A DNA stretch of 17,431 nt from Bifidobacteriaceae bacterium (GCA_031265345.1 JAISCU010000228.1:1-17431), one strand, 5' to 3'. Shown: positions 1 to 7,560, counted from the stretch's first letter. The notes: a model not told the origin generated them from the letters alone. A program made the numbers and translations.

Positions 1-2526
1 GGTGCCCTGCCCGCCTGGAGCGCCTGGGTCGGGGGTGCCCTGGGGGGCGAGGACCCTGATCACCTGGTCCGCCACCACCTGGTCGACCCCCAACTCGCCG
101 GACCGGGCCGCCTCCAACAAGTTCGCGCGCTCCTCCTCGCTCCACGCGATCACAGGCACGTCAACCGTCGTGCTCGAGTCGAACACCCCGCGCAGCTCCA
201 ACTCGACCCGGTACTCGCCGGGCCGCGGATCGGCCACCAACGGCAGACCGACCACCTGGGTCGCGAACTCGTGAGCCGTCGACCCCTCAATCGACACGTC
301 CAGCTCCACAGGGGCCTCCAGCAACTCGCCCGACGCCGCCAACACCCACGAACCAGGCGACCACGACCGGTTGACCACCCGGACGAACAACTCCTGGCCG
401 CCCTCGCCCGCTATGACCGAGAACGGCACCACCCCCTCCACGTGGCCCTGGCCCGGATGCCCCGCCAGATTCATCTCCAACGCCTCCTCCAGGGTCAACT
501 CGTCATAGTGGGGAACGAGGGTCGATGGCTCTTGGGCCGCCAGCCCGAGGGCTCCGATGGTGCCGCCTCGGAAGACCAGGTGCTCCCAGTCATCAAATCC
601 CTCGAGGTCGCCGAATATGTCGCCCTGGTTAGCGTCAAGATCGCCGTTCAGGTTCACCGAAACGGGGGTGGAGGAAAACGTGCCGTCGCAGTTCCAGTCG
701 ATCGCAAGGGGTTCGAAGACAGGCCCCAATCCATTTTGTACTCCGATTACCCTCCCATTCGGGCAATGATAGACCGTTCCGAGTCCGCCTGTCGCCGCAT
801 TCCCCCCGATCCCGGCCGACTCGAAGAAGGCACTCTCGTGGAGGGTGGCCAACTCGGTATGGGAGAAGTCAGCCCCGCCGTCCGGGAACAGCCCATCGAG
901 CTGGAAGGCATAGCTCATTATGCTCAAGTAGTTGGGCTTCCGGTTAACGTGGTCGCCACCGCCGTGTCCCAGGCCCAGCGTATGGCCCAACTCGTGCATG
1001 AGTGTACGCGCGACCACCCCATCGTCGGAGACGTTGTTCCCCAGGACGAAGTGCTGGCCACCCAGGTCGAAGGCGGGCTCGTCAGAGTCCCTTTCGGCCG
1101 ACCCCTGCGCCCAGGCGATGCCGCCGCTACCCGCTCGCGGGACGGCCGCGGCGACGGCATAGCGGAACACCATACGGCGTGCGGGATCGAATGAAGCGCC
1201 GCCGCCTTGGAGATACGCGCTCTGAAAGCCCGTCCAATCGTCCTGGCCATTGGCCACAGGTACAACCTCTTGCGTGGAGTATGCGACCGAGCCGCCATGT
1301 GATAAACCGTCCCATGTGCGACCGGTCGGGAAGTCCATGACGGACGAGGGGCCGGCGTCAATGTGGAGGTTGATCCTGCACCCGCCGGGGAGGGACGCGC
1401 ACTCCTCGTCGGGACCGCCCTGGTAGTTCCAGAAGGCCTCTTGGACCATGCGCAGTGCTTGAGCCGTTGGCCTCAGGCTGATATGCGAGGTCCAGATATG
1501 ATCGGCAAACTCTCCGGGTCGCTCCATCCAATCGACTTCTAAGAACAAGTCGCGGGTGCCTGGGTCCGCGCCCATATCGGCCAGCATCACGTCGCCGGTG
1601 CCGTCCTCGCAGTCGCCGTCGAAGTCCGCATCGTAGCAACTGACCTCCCACGAATCGGGCAATCCGTCGCCGTCAGTATCGAGGCCGAACTCCTCAGGCG
1701 TGAAGATCATTGAACTGGTGAGGGTTACAGGGTCGAAAACCTGAAGTGTGCTTGAGTCCACCTCCCAGCTCAGACCGGCGGCGTTGTCGTGGCGGTCGGT
1801 CGTGAACTGACTGGCGAACGGCAGGCCCAAGCGGATCTGCCACCAGAGACTGTTGTAATACATTTCGGCCATGGTCGCCCTCGGCGAGGCGGTGGTGTCC
1901 TGCCACTGCTGCACGCGGCCAGTCTGTTCAGAGATGCAGGAAGCGGTCCGGTTCGTGAGGTTGACCGAGCCGGTCCCATAATCGTCGTCTGCCACGTAGC
2001 AGTCGCCCGCGCGGTACACCATGACGGGGCCGGCCGGCGGAAACCCCGTGCCTGTCCAAAAGAGGTCAATCGAGGTGTCGATGCTGGTGCCGCCCGGCGT
2101 CCAAACGTCGACTTGTTCCAGCAAGATGTGCGTCCCGGCAGCCCACACACACCGCCGGTTGTAACTCTTCCCTTCCGGCACCGAAGGCTCCGCGCCCCGG
2201 CATTGAGCTGGCGCGAAAGCTGTCTGATTAAGGGCCGCACCGGCAGGGATTCGGCTTGGTCCGTAGACCCTGCCGTCGTACACGAGGAAGGTGCCGCACG
2301 CGGTCCCCCCAAAGAACTCGGGGTACCTGTCGCCTTCAATCTCAACGTAACAATTGAGCGTCTCGCTCGTCTCGACCACCGCCAACCCCGCTCCGGCGAA
2401 ATCAGCTACTTGACCGGCACCTTCAGCCGGTCTAGCTTGTGCAACAGCTAGGCCCCAAAGACTGAGGCTAGTCGCAACAACAACGGCAAGAGCAGGCCAA
2501 CGGTTCGGACGGACGCGGTGCGGCAT
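1..2526 (-). CDS. Secreted metzincin-type zinc metalloprotease (C-terminus outside window)
   Basis: The frame is open without a stop for 842 codons, from the ATG at 2526 to the window edge, so the gene is 3'-partial. The start is supported by GGAAGG six bases upstream. The N-terminus is a Sec signal peptide (basic MPHRVRPNRW, hydrophobic core to about residue 28, likely cleavage after AVAQA near residue 31). A calcium-binding, thrombospondin type 3-like repeat DTDGDGLPDSWE (283-294) is followed by DADFDGDCEDGTGD and LFLEVDWME. The zinc site HELGHTLGLGH is at 511-521 (ligands H511, H515, H521; base E512), and the Met-turn is in NYLSIMSY (M537). A second Asp/Asn-rich stretch, LNGDLDANQGD, lies about residue 645. 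The visible end turns Pro/Gly-rich (PDPGAPGGQ), suggesting a linker to a further domain or anchor. Known: this HExxHxxGxxH plus Met-turn layout defines metzincins. Inferred: an extracellular calcium-stabilised protease; the substrate is unknown. Confidence 0.88.
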   Translation of the reverse strand, partial: MPHRVRPNRWPALAVVVATSLSLWGLAVAQARPAEGAGQVADFAGAGLAVVETSETLNCYVEIEGDRYPEFFGGTACGTFLVYDGRVYGPSRIPAGAALNQTAFAPAQCRGAEPSVPEGKSYNRRCVWAAGTHILLEQVDVWTPGGTSIDTSIDLFWTGTGFPPAGPVMVYRAGDCYVADDDYGTGSVNLTNRTASCISEQTGRVQQWQDTTASPRATMAEMYYNSLWWQIRLGLPFASQFTTDRHDNAAGLSWEVDSSTLQVFDPVTLTSSMIFTPEEFGLDTDGDGLPDSWEVSCYDADFDGDCEDGTGDVMLADMGADPGTRDLFLEVDWMERPGEFADHIWTSHISLRPTAQALRMVQEAFWNYQGGPDEECASLPGGCRINLHIDAGPSSVMDFPTGRTWDGLSHGGSVAYSTQEVVPVANGQDDWTGFQSAYLQGGGASFDPARRMVFRYAVAAAVPRAGSGGIAWAQGSAERDSDEPAFDLGGQHFVLGNNVSDDGVVARTLMHELGHTLGLGHGGGDHVNRKPNYLSIMSYAFQLDGLFPDGGADFSHTELATLHESAFFESAGIGGNAATGGLGTVYHCPNGRVIGVQNGLGPVFEPLAIDWNCDGTFSSTPVSVNLNGDLDANQGDIFGDLEGFDDWEHLVFRGGTIGALGLAAQEPSTLVPHYDELTLEEALEMNLAGHPGQGHVEGVVPFSVIAGEGGQELFVRVVNRSWSPGSWVLAASGELLEAPVELDVSIEGSTAHEFATQVVGLPLVADPRPGEYRVELELRGVFDSSTTVDVPVIAWSEEERANLLEAARSGELGVDQVVADQVIRVLAPQGTPDPGAPGGQGT

Positions 2527-2548
2527 GGGGGGCCTTCCACTACTTGTC

Positions 2549-2574
2549 GAGGTGCGCCCAAATGCTAGCACCTC
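2549..2574. promoter_or_regulatory. Inverted repeat upstream of the metalloprotease gene
   Basis: GAGGTGC and GCACCTC form perfect 7-bp arms separated by 12 bases, 22 bases upstream of the metalloprotease start. On the minus strand a -10-like TAGCAT (2562-2567) lies inside the spacer, so the repeat could be an operator covering the promoter, or a hairpin in the leader. No good -35 element is visible. The role is inferred from position only. Confidence 0.35.
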
Positions 2575-2606
2575 CGAGACGTGGAAGGCGCCCGAGTGCT
2601 TCCAGC

Positions 2607-2641
2607 GAGCCATAGTCGGGGACCGTTCCCAACTATGGTTC
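2607..2641. terminator. Strong hairpin between glnA and the metalloprotease gene, possible U-less terminator
   Basis: CCATAGT (2610-2616) pairs with ACTATGG (2632-2638). The stem continues outward by three pairs and inward through GGGGA/TTCCC after one mismatch, leaving a 3-base CCG loop. That makes about 15 pairs including two G-T. No T-run follows on either strand, so it is not a textbook intrinsic terminator. It lies in the 248-base gap after glnA and before the co-directional metalloprotease gene, where it could stop glnA readthrough or stabilise the glnA 3' end. Confidence 0.45.
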
Positions 2642-2704
2642 TAGCCGAGATGACGGTGGCCCCTCAAACCCAACCCACGGCATCGTCCAACACGGCCAAG
2701 GGCA

Positions 2705-2727
2705 GAACAAAGCCGGCCGCCGAGGCT
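2705..2727 (-). terminator. Weak candidate glnA terminator
   Basis: On the minus strand, 47 bases past the glnA stop, AGCC...GGCT arms (2711-2727) can form a short imperfect GC-rich stem followed directly by TTTGTT. The stem has a bulge and the T-run is broken, so the call is weak. Confidence 0.25.
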
Positions 2728-2774
2728 AATAACCCCATGAGCCCCGACGGCCGGCCGACCGGCCCCCGGCAAGA

Positions 2775-4199
2775 CTAGATGTCGTAGTACAGCTCGAACT
2801 CGTGCGGATGCGGGCGCAGGCGCAGCGGATCGACCTCGCGGGTGCGCTTGTAGTCGATCCAGGTGGTCAGGAGGTCGGAGGTGAAGACGTCGCCCTCGGT
2901 GAGGAAGTCCTGGTCGGCCTCGAGCGCGTCGAGGACCTCCGGCAGCGAGGCGGGGACCTGCTGGATCTGGGCGTGCTCGGCGGGCGGCAACTCGTAGAGG
3001 TCCTTGTCGACCGGCTCGGGCGGCTCGATGCGGTTCTTGATCCCGTCCAAGCCGGCCATCAACTGGGCGGAGAACGCCAGGTACGGGTTGGAGGAGGGAT
3101 CCGGCACGCGGAACTCGATCCGCTTGGCCTTGGGGGAAGAGCCCGTCACCGGGATGCGGATGCAGGCGGAGCGGTTGCGCTGCGAGTAGACCAGGTTGAC
3201 CGGGGCCTCGAAGCCGGGCACCAACCGGTGGTAGGAGTTGACGGTCGGGTTGGTGAACGCCAGCACCGCCGGAGCGTGCGCCAACAGCCCGCCAATGTAC
3301 CAGCGTGCCAGATCGGACAGGCCGCCGTAACCGCGCTCGTCGAAGAACAGGGGCTCGCCGGAGGCCCACAGCGACTGATGGCAATGCATGCCGGAGCCGT
3401 TGTCGCCGAAGATCGGCTTGGGCATGAAGGTGACGGTCTTGCCGGCCTGCCAGGCGGCGTTGCGGATGATGTACTTGAACTTCATCAAGTCGTCGCCGGC
3501 GTGCAACAGGGTGGAGAACTGGTAGTTGATCTCCTGCTGCCCGGCGGTGCCGACCTCGTGGTGCGCCCGCTCCATGGTCAGGCCGGAGGCGGACAGCAGA
3601 TGGACCATCTCGTCGCGCAAGTCCGCCATCTGGTCGGACGGAGAGACCGGGAAGTACCCGCCCTTGATCCGGGTCTTGTAGGCGAGGTTGGCACCGTCCT
3701 CGTCGCGGCCCGTGTTCCACCAGGCCTCATTCGAGTCGATGGCGTAGAAGGATTCGTGCTCGTTGGTCTCGTAGCGGACCGAGTCGAAGATGTAGAACTC
3801 GGCCTCGGGGGCGAAGAAGGCGGTGTCTGCGATGCCGGTGGAGGCCAGGTACGCCTCCGCTTTGGCGGCCACGTTGCGGGGGTCGCGTGAGTACTGCTCG
3901 CCGGTGAACGGGTCCACGATCGAGAAGTTGACCACCAGGGTCTTGCGGGTCCGGAAGGGGTCCACGAACGCGGTCTTCACGTCCGGCATCAGCTTCATGT
4001 CGGATTCGTGGATCGCCTGAAAGCCGCGGATCGAGGATCCGTCAAACATCAGGCCGTCCGCGAAGGCGTCCTCCGTGAAGGCCGAAGCCGGGATCGTGAA
4101 GTGTTGCATGATGCCCGGCAAGTCGCAGAACCGGACGTCGACGAACTCCACGCCTTCCGAGCGAACGAAGGCCAGGGCTTCCTCAGCGCTGTTGAACAT
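2775..4199 (-). CDS. glnA: Type I glutamine synthetase (GSI-beta)
   Basis: ATP-dependent synthesis of glutamine from glutamate and ammonium in the cytoplasm, as a dodecamer. The frame extends 15 codons further upstream, but AGGAG at 4211-4215 lies inside that extension and the family begins at [12 protein letters not shown], so the start at 4199 is chosen. This gives 474 residues, the usual actinobacterial GlnA length. Visible motifs are [14 protein letters not shown] (24-37), the DGSS element (53-56), EAEFYIFD (132-139), the ATP-binding [17 protein letters not shown] (261-277), and the [10 protein letters not shown] loop (317-326). Tyr402 in [10 protein letters not shown] is the adenylylation site (Tyr397 in E. 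coli), so the enzyme should be under GlnE control. The C-terminus ELYYDI is intact. It is transcribed divergently from the GntR-led operon. The identification is essentially certain. Confidence 0.98.
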   Translation of the reverse strand: MFNSAEEALAFVRSEGVEFVDVRFCDLPGIMQHFTIPASAFTEDAFADGLMFDGSSIRGFQAIHESDMKLMPDVKTAFVDPFRTRKTLVVNFSIVDPFTGEQYSRDPRNVAAKAEAYLASTGIADTAFFAPEAEFYIFDSVRYETNEHESFYAIDSNEAWWNTGRDEDGANLAYKTRIKGGYFPVSPSDQMADLRDEMVHLLSASGLTMERAHHEVGTAGQQEINYQFSTLLHAGDDLMKFKYIIRNAAWQAGKTVTFMPKPIFGDNGSGMHCHQSLWASGEPLFFDERGYGGLSDLARWYIGGLLAHAPAVLAFTNPTVNSYHRLVPGFEAPVNLVYSQRNRSACIRIPVTGSSPKAKRIEFRVPDPSSNPYLAFSAQLMAGLDGIKNRIEPPEPVDKDLYELPPAEHAQIQQVPASLPEVLDALEADQDFLTEGDVFTSDLLTTWIDYKRTREVDPLRLRPHPHEFELYYDI

Positions 4200-4243
4200 G
4201 GGTGTAGGCACTCCTAAAGGGTTGGTGGTCGCGAAACACCGCA

Positions 4244-4297
4244 ACCCTAGAACGGCCGGGTGACCCGCCCATGAAGCCTTTGTTACGGGTCGGTTTC
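4244..4297 (-). promoter_or_regulatory. Candidate glnA promoter with GlnR-like box
   Basis: Reading the minus strand, GAAAC-n6-GTAAC (plus-strand GTTTC at 4293-4297 and GTTAC at 4282-4286) matches two adjacent half-sites of the actinobacterial GlnR pattern (gTnAC-n6-GaAAc repeated). A -10-like TAGGGT at 4244-4249 lies downstream, implying a leader of about 38 bases. No clear -35 is seen, as is common for activator-dependent promoters. The flanking half-sites needed for a full GlnR box do not match well, so this is tentative. Confidence 0.35.
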
Positions 4298-4545
4298 CGC
4301 CGCACGGTTTCTTGACTTCGCACGATGCCGCTGGGTCGTCTTCGCCCCTGCCCCGCCGTGTCCGCTCCTGGCCAGGTCAGGCGTCCGGCAGTCGCGGGGT
4401 CCCAGCCAGAAATGAACCCGGCAGATCTCTGGTCGGAGAGCCGTCGGGGCGGTAACAGCCGTGAACGCGGGGACGACCGCGCGGCATCGTCCACCGAAAG
4501 GGCTTTCCTCTTGCCTTGAAGTGGAATCAGTGACTCCGGACAAGG
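4298..4545. other. Remainder of the glnA/GntR divergent intergenic region
   Basis: The divergent gap spans 4200-4614 (415 bases). Between the glnA control element and the GntR promoter I see no convincing gene. Present are a 6-bp inverted repeat GGACGA/TCGTCC (4471-4492, 10-base loop) and a second partial GlnR-like match GTAAC-n6-GAACG (4452-4467). Neither has independent support. Confidence 0.4.
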
Positions 4546-4582
4546 TTGACGCGAGTGGGTGCGGGCACTTAGTATACTAAGT
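4546..4582 (+). promoter_or_regulatory. GntR operon promoter with perfect palindromic operator
   Basis: A -35 TTGACG (4546-4551) and a -10 TAGTAT (4570-4575) are separated by 18 bases. The -10 is embedded in the perfect 16-bp palindrome ACTTAGTATACTAAGT (4567-4582). The AT-rich palindrome stands out against very GC-rich surroundings and has the shape of a dimeric HutC-type GntR operator. Its position over the -10 predicts that the adjacent regulator represses its own operon until an effector binds the UTRA domain. The regulator start codon is 33 bases downstream, after AAGGAGG. Confidence 0.75.
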
Positions 4583-4614
4583 ATCTCTAGTGCCTGGTTG
4601 TCGAAGGAGGGACC

Positions 4615-5352
4615 ATGCCGGACAGGCCGCCTCGGTCGCTTGGACCGCCGTTGTACGCCGCCCTCAGAGCGGAACTCTTGGAGCGCATCAGGTCGGGCGA
4701 GTTCGGCGTCGGTCAGTGGCTACCATCCGAAGCCGAACTGCAGCGTGAGTACTCGATTTCGCAGACGCCGGTGCGGCGGGCTTTGCAGGAACTGGAACGC
4801 GCCGGCTTCATCCGTCGTCATCAGGGCCTCGGCTCGATCGTGGTGAGCCGGGAGATCGCGGCGGTGACCAGAATGATCGGCCTGGGAGCCGAATTGCGCG
4901 AGCGGGGCCACGAGGTGGTGGCCAAGGTATTGGGGGATCCGACTCGCGTGGAAGCCGAGCCCGCGGTGCAGGAGGCACTGGCATTGCCAGCCGGGGCCAA
5001 AGCCCTGCGCCTGGACCGGGTCTTCTTGGTGGACGGCGTCCCGGCGGTGCTGTTCGAGCACTATCTGTCGCCACGGGTGCCGATCCGCCCGGAGCAACTG
5101 GCTCATGCGTCCTCGCTGTACCAGTACTTGTCAGAGGTGGGTGCCCCTCCGGACTGGGCGGACGAGTCCATCACCGCCGACCTGCTCTCTCCGGCACGGG
5201 CCGAGGTGCTTGGCAGGCCGGCCGGGATCCCGGTGCTGGTCCGCAGGCGGACAGCGTACAGCGCCAGCAATCTTCCGATCGAATTCGCGACCTACTGGAT
5301 TTGCGCCGAGAACTATTCGATGGCGCTGTCGCTGCGTTCGACCTTCCCATAG
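4615..5352 (+). CDS. GntR-family transcriptional regulator, HutC/UTRA subfamily
   Basis: The 245-residue protein has the two-domain HutC layout. An N-terminal winged helix (about residues 12-77) carries the typical signature LPSEAELQREYSISQTPVRR and a wing around RRHQGLGSIVV. A C-terminal UTRA effector domain (about 95-240) contains LRLDRVFLVDGVPAVLFEHYL and ends in an aromatic-rich strand, FATYWICAENYSMAL. Start: ATG four bases after AAGGAGG. It is the first gene of the seven-gene operon and sits right behind a perfect palindrome overlapping its promoter, so autoregulation plus control of the transport/catabolic genes is likely. UTRA domains commonly bind sugars, sugar phosphates or amino-acid catabolites. 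The effector is not deducible here. Confidence 0.93.
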   Translation: MPDRPPRSLGPPLYAALRAELLERIRSGEFGVGQWLPSEAELQREYSISQTPVRRALQELERAGFIRRHQGLGSIVVSREIAAVTRMIGLGAELRERGHEVVAKVLGDPTRVEAEPAVQEALALPAGAKALRLDRVFLVDGVPAVLFEHYLSPRVPIRPEQLAHASSLYQYLSEVGAPPDWADESITADLLSPARAEVLGRPAGIPVLVRRRTAYSASNLPIEFATYWICAENYSMALSLRSTFP

Positions 5353-5366
5353 AACAACCGAGCCGG

Positions 5367-5380
5367 GCGCGCAGGCGCGC
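5367..5380 (+). other. Intercistronic hairpin before the binding-protein gene
   Basis: GCGCGC-AG-GCGCGC is a perfect 6-bp inverted repeat in the 52-base gap between the regulator and the binding-protein gene. No T-run follows. It could separate expression of the regulator from the abundant binding protein; function is inferred from position only. Confidence 0.3.
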
Positions 5381-5404
5381 TCGCAACCAGAAGGAGGAAT
5401 GGCA

Positions 5405-6415
5405 ATGCATCGTGGTTACCACATTGGACGGGTCGCGGGCTTAGCGGCGGCCGCTGTTTTGGCTGGGGCGATCGCGGCGGGCTGCGCCGAGGACGAGGGC
5501 CCCGACGTGTCGGGGACGGCGACGGATGACGCCGCCAGTCAGACGGTCAGGATCGCGTTCATCGGCGAGTCGTCCTCGACCGACGTGATCTGGAGTTACC
5601 GGGCGGCGCGCATGCGTGAAGAGGCGCAACGCAACGGCGCGGAGTTCGTCGACCGGTACGCCGAAGGCGACTACGCGGCCCAAGCGCGGATGATCGAAGA
5701 GGAAGTGGCGCGCGGGGCCAATGCCATCATCGCGCCCTTCTTCGATCCGACCGCCGCCAACGACGCCATCAAAGCGGCGGTAGACAAGGGCGTGGCCGTC
5801 TACGCCCTGCTCGGAGTGCCGGATCTGGAGGCCGACTACCTGGCTAAGATTGGGCAGGCTCCGACCGACTGGGCTGATGTGGGCGGCAAGCTGGCCGAGG
5901 TCTCCTTGGAGGCGGTCCCCGAAGGAGGGGTGATCGTCTGGCCGGCCGAAGCCCCTGACGGCACGTACATCACCGATGCGGTGGCTCGCTACGAATCAGT
6001 CGCGGCGGACCTCGGCGTCGACGTGACCGTCGAGGTCATCGACGTGGGCTCCGATCCGACCTCGGCGGCCTCGACTATCTTGTCGTATCTGACGTCGCAC
6101 CCGGACACCGCCGCCCTGGCGACCTCAGGCGCGATAGCCATTGGAGCGGCCAACACGGCCATGTCCCAGGGCGGCCTCCAACCGGGCGATCCGCCGCTGT
6201 TCGGGCAAGTGGTCTCACCGGCGTCGACGAACGGCCTGATGGAGGGATTCATGCCGGCCGGCGTCAACCTCGAATTGACCGAATCCTCGTATTTCGCGGT
6301 GCAGGCAGTCGTCGCGATGGTTCGTGAAGGCGCCCAGCCGTCAATCAAACCCGTCCCGTTGGTGGTGGTCACCACCGACAACGTCGAAGAGACGGTCCCG
6401 GAGGAACTCCGCTGA
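5405..6415 (+). CDS. Lipoprotein substrate-binding protein of a sugar-type ABC importer
   Basis: The 336-residue protein is a periplasmic-binding-protein-like domain of the RbsB/Peripla_BP_4 type. The ATG at 5405 is preferred over the in-frame ATG at 5399, because AAGGAGG (5391-5397) is seven bases from the former and only one from the latter. The N-terminus is a lipoprotein signal with basic residues, an Ala-rich core (10-25) and lipobox AAGC with Cys27 as lipidation site. After a linker, TVRIAFIGESSSTDVIWSYRAARMREEAQ opens the first lobe. ANAIIAPFFDP, VAVYALLGVPD and the DVGSDPTSAASTILSYLTSHP region fit the second lobe and hinge. It should deliver ligand to the permease and ATPase encoded downstream. 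The class suggests a pentose, nucleoside or related polyol, but the ligand is not determined. Confidence 0.9.
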   Translation: MHRGYHIGRVAGLAAAAVLAGAIAAGCAEDEGPDVSGTATDDAASQTVRIAFIGESSSTDVIWSYRAARMREEAQRNGAEFVDRYAEGDYAAQARMIEEEVARGANAIIAPFFDPTAANDAIKAAVDKGVAVYALLGVPDLEADYLAKIGQAPTDWADVGGKLAEVSLEAVPEGGVIVWPAEAPDGTYITDAVARYESVAADLGVDVTVEVIDVGSDPTSAASTILSYLTSHPDTAALATSGAIAIGAANTAMSQGGLQPGDPPLFGQVVSPASTNGLMEGFMPAGVNLELTESSYFAVQAVVAMVREGAQPSIKPVPLVVVTTDNVEETVPEELR

Positions 6416-6417
6416 CC

Positions 6418-6450
6418 GCGCCCGGCGGCGCCCCGCGGCGCCCGGCGGCG
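6418..6450 (+). repeat. GC-rich direct repeat and hairpin after the binding-protein gene
   Basis: A 13-base unit GCGCCCGGCGGCG occurs twice (6418-6430 and 6438-6450, period 20). Between them GGCGCC-CCGC-GGCGCC (6427-6442) makes a perfect 6-bp stem with a 4-base loop, starting 12 bases after the stop codon. No T-run follows. A stable stem directly after a binding-protein gene commonly protects that part of the mRNA or attenuates readthrough; here this is inference. Confidence 0.4.
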
Positions 6451-6489
6451 GCCCGAATCCAGAAGACCGATCCATCGACAAGGAGCAGA

Positions 6490-7560
6490 ATGACGGGATT
6501 AGCGGATCGAGTGTCAGGCGGTTTGGCAGCCAGCTTGATCGGTGACGCCATGGGTTCAGCCACCGAAATGCTGACGGCCGGCCAAATCTGCGAGCGCTTC
6601 GGCTATGTCACTGGATTCCTGGCGCCTGGCGAAGACACGTTCGCGGTGGGACGGGCCGCTGGCCAATTGACCGACGACGGCTTGCTGACGATCGCGTTGC
6701 TGGACGAGTTGGCCGCGAACAACGGCGCCATCACAGCTGACCGAACGGCCGCTCTGCTGCTCGAATGGGCGGATGATCCGGAGGTCTTCGACCGCTTCGC
6801 CGGGCCGTCTTCGCGGAAGGCGATTCTGGCATTGCGCCAAGGACAGCGGCCAGAACTGGCCGGAGCCCCCGATCCAATGGCGAATGACTTGCGAATCTCG
6901 AATGGAGCGGCGATGAAGGTGGCACCGGCGGGTTGGACCCACCCCGGCGAGCCTGGCCTGGCCGTCGACCTGGCCTGTGTGATTTGCGTGCCGACCCACA
7001 ACACCAATATCGCCTTCGCCGGGGCGGGCGCGGTCGCGGCGGCGGTGGCCGCTGCCTCCGCCGGGGCCGCTCGGGCCGACGTCCTCGAGGCAGCTTTGGC
7101 GGGCGCCCGTTCGGGCGACCAGGTCGGGTTGAGGCGGGCCGTCGAGGTCCCCGGACCCAGCGTGGAGGCGCGGATCGAGTTGGCGTTGCGCATAGTGGAC
7201 CAGGACGCGCCGCCGACGGACCGATTGGCCGACCTGGCCTCGGTAATCGGCTCCGGGCTGCCCATCACGGAGGCCGTGCCGATGGCGATCGGCCTGGTGG
7301 CATTGTTCGGAGACGATCCGATGGAGCTGATCCGCCGGTCCGTCAACCTGGGCGGAGACACCGACACAGTCGCGGCGATCGCTGGAGCCATCAGCGGGAC
7401 GATGGCCGGTCTGGGCGCGCTGGACGCGGGACTGGTCGCGCAGGTCGAGGAGGCCAACGGGATCGATATAGGTCGAACGGGCGAGGCGGTCGCCGCGATG
7501 GTCTTGAGCCGTGGCGCGCCCGGCGGGCGTCGCGCCGCGCGGGGGAGGGCGGAGCGATGA
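6490..7560 (+). CDS. ADP-ribosylglycohydrolase (DraG/ARH-fold) family protein
   Basis: The 356-residue all-helical ARH/DraG-fold protein keeps the family motifs. These are GDAMGSATE (18-26), TDD (61-63, metal ligands), ISNGAAMKVAPAG (136-148), VPTHNTNIAF with H170, and GGDTDT (288-293, metal ligands D290, D292 and T293). Canonical WTDDT is here QLTDDG, which changes flanking residues but not the ligands. Known: this fold uses two divalent metals to hydrolyse N- or O-glycosidic bonds of ADP-ribose to protein or small molecules. The gene starts after AAGGAG, follows the binding-protein gene by 74 bases and overlaps the next gene by four (ATGA). No cognate ADP-ribosyltransferase is nearby, and the partners are importer and sugar-kinase genes. 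A catabolic role on a ribosylated small molecule therefore seems likelier than reversal of protein modification. The C-terminus is Arg/Ala-rich. Confidence 0.88.
   Translation: MTGLADRVSGGLAASLIGDAMGSATEMLTAGQICERFGYVTGFLAPGEDTFAVGRAAGQLTDDGLLTIALLDELAANNGAITADRTAALLLEWADDPEVFDRFAGPSSRKAILALRQGQRPELAGAPDPMANDLRISNGAAMKVAPAGWTHPGEPGLAVDLACVICVPTHNTNIAFAGAGAVAAAVAAASAGAARADVLEAALAGARSGDQVGLRRAVEVPGPSVEARIELALRIVDQDAPPTDRLADLASVIGSGLPITEAVPMAIGLVALFGDDPMELIRRSVNLGGDTDTVAAIAGAISGTMAGLGALDAGLVAQVEEANGIDIGRTGEAVAAMVLSRGAPGGRRAARGRAER

Noticed and set aside
271..1194. A 307-codon plus-strand open frame
   Set aside because: It is antisense to the metalloprotease, whose frame carries a signal peptide, zinc site and Met-turn.
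2641..3720. A 359-codon minus-strand open frame inside glnA
   Set aside because: Shadow of glnA in another frame; Arg/Pro/Gly-rich with no recognisable domain.
4567..4582. Palindrome considered as a mobile-element or attachment-site end
   Set aside because: No second copy, integrase or transposase is seen. Its overlap with the -10 box of a GntR gene explains it as an operator.
5105..5404. N-terminal extension of the binding-protein frame into the GntR gene
   Set aside because: The extension overlaps the regulator in another frame and would bury the lipoprotein signal. AAGGAGG at 5391-5397 supports the start at 5405.
6418..6450. Possible CRISPR-like or tandem-repeat array
   Set aside because: Only two copies of a short GC-rich unit, no spacers and no cas genes; better explained as an intercistronic hairpin.
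6933..7556. Upstream extension of the DUF7916-like frame into the DraG-fold gene
   Set aside because: The extension is an Arg/Gly-rich shadow. The family begins after the ATGA overlap at 7557.
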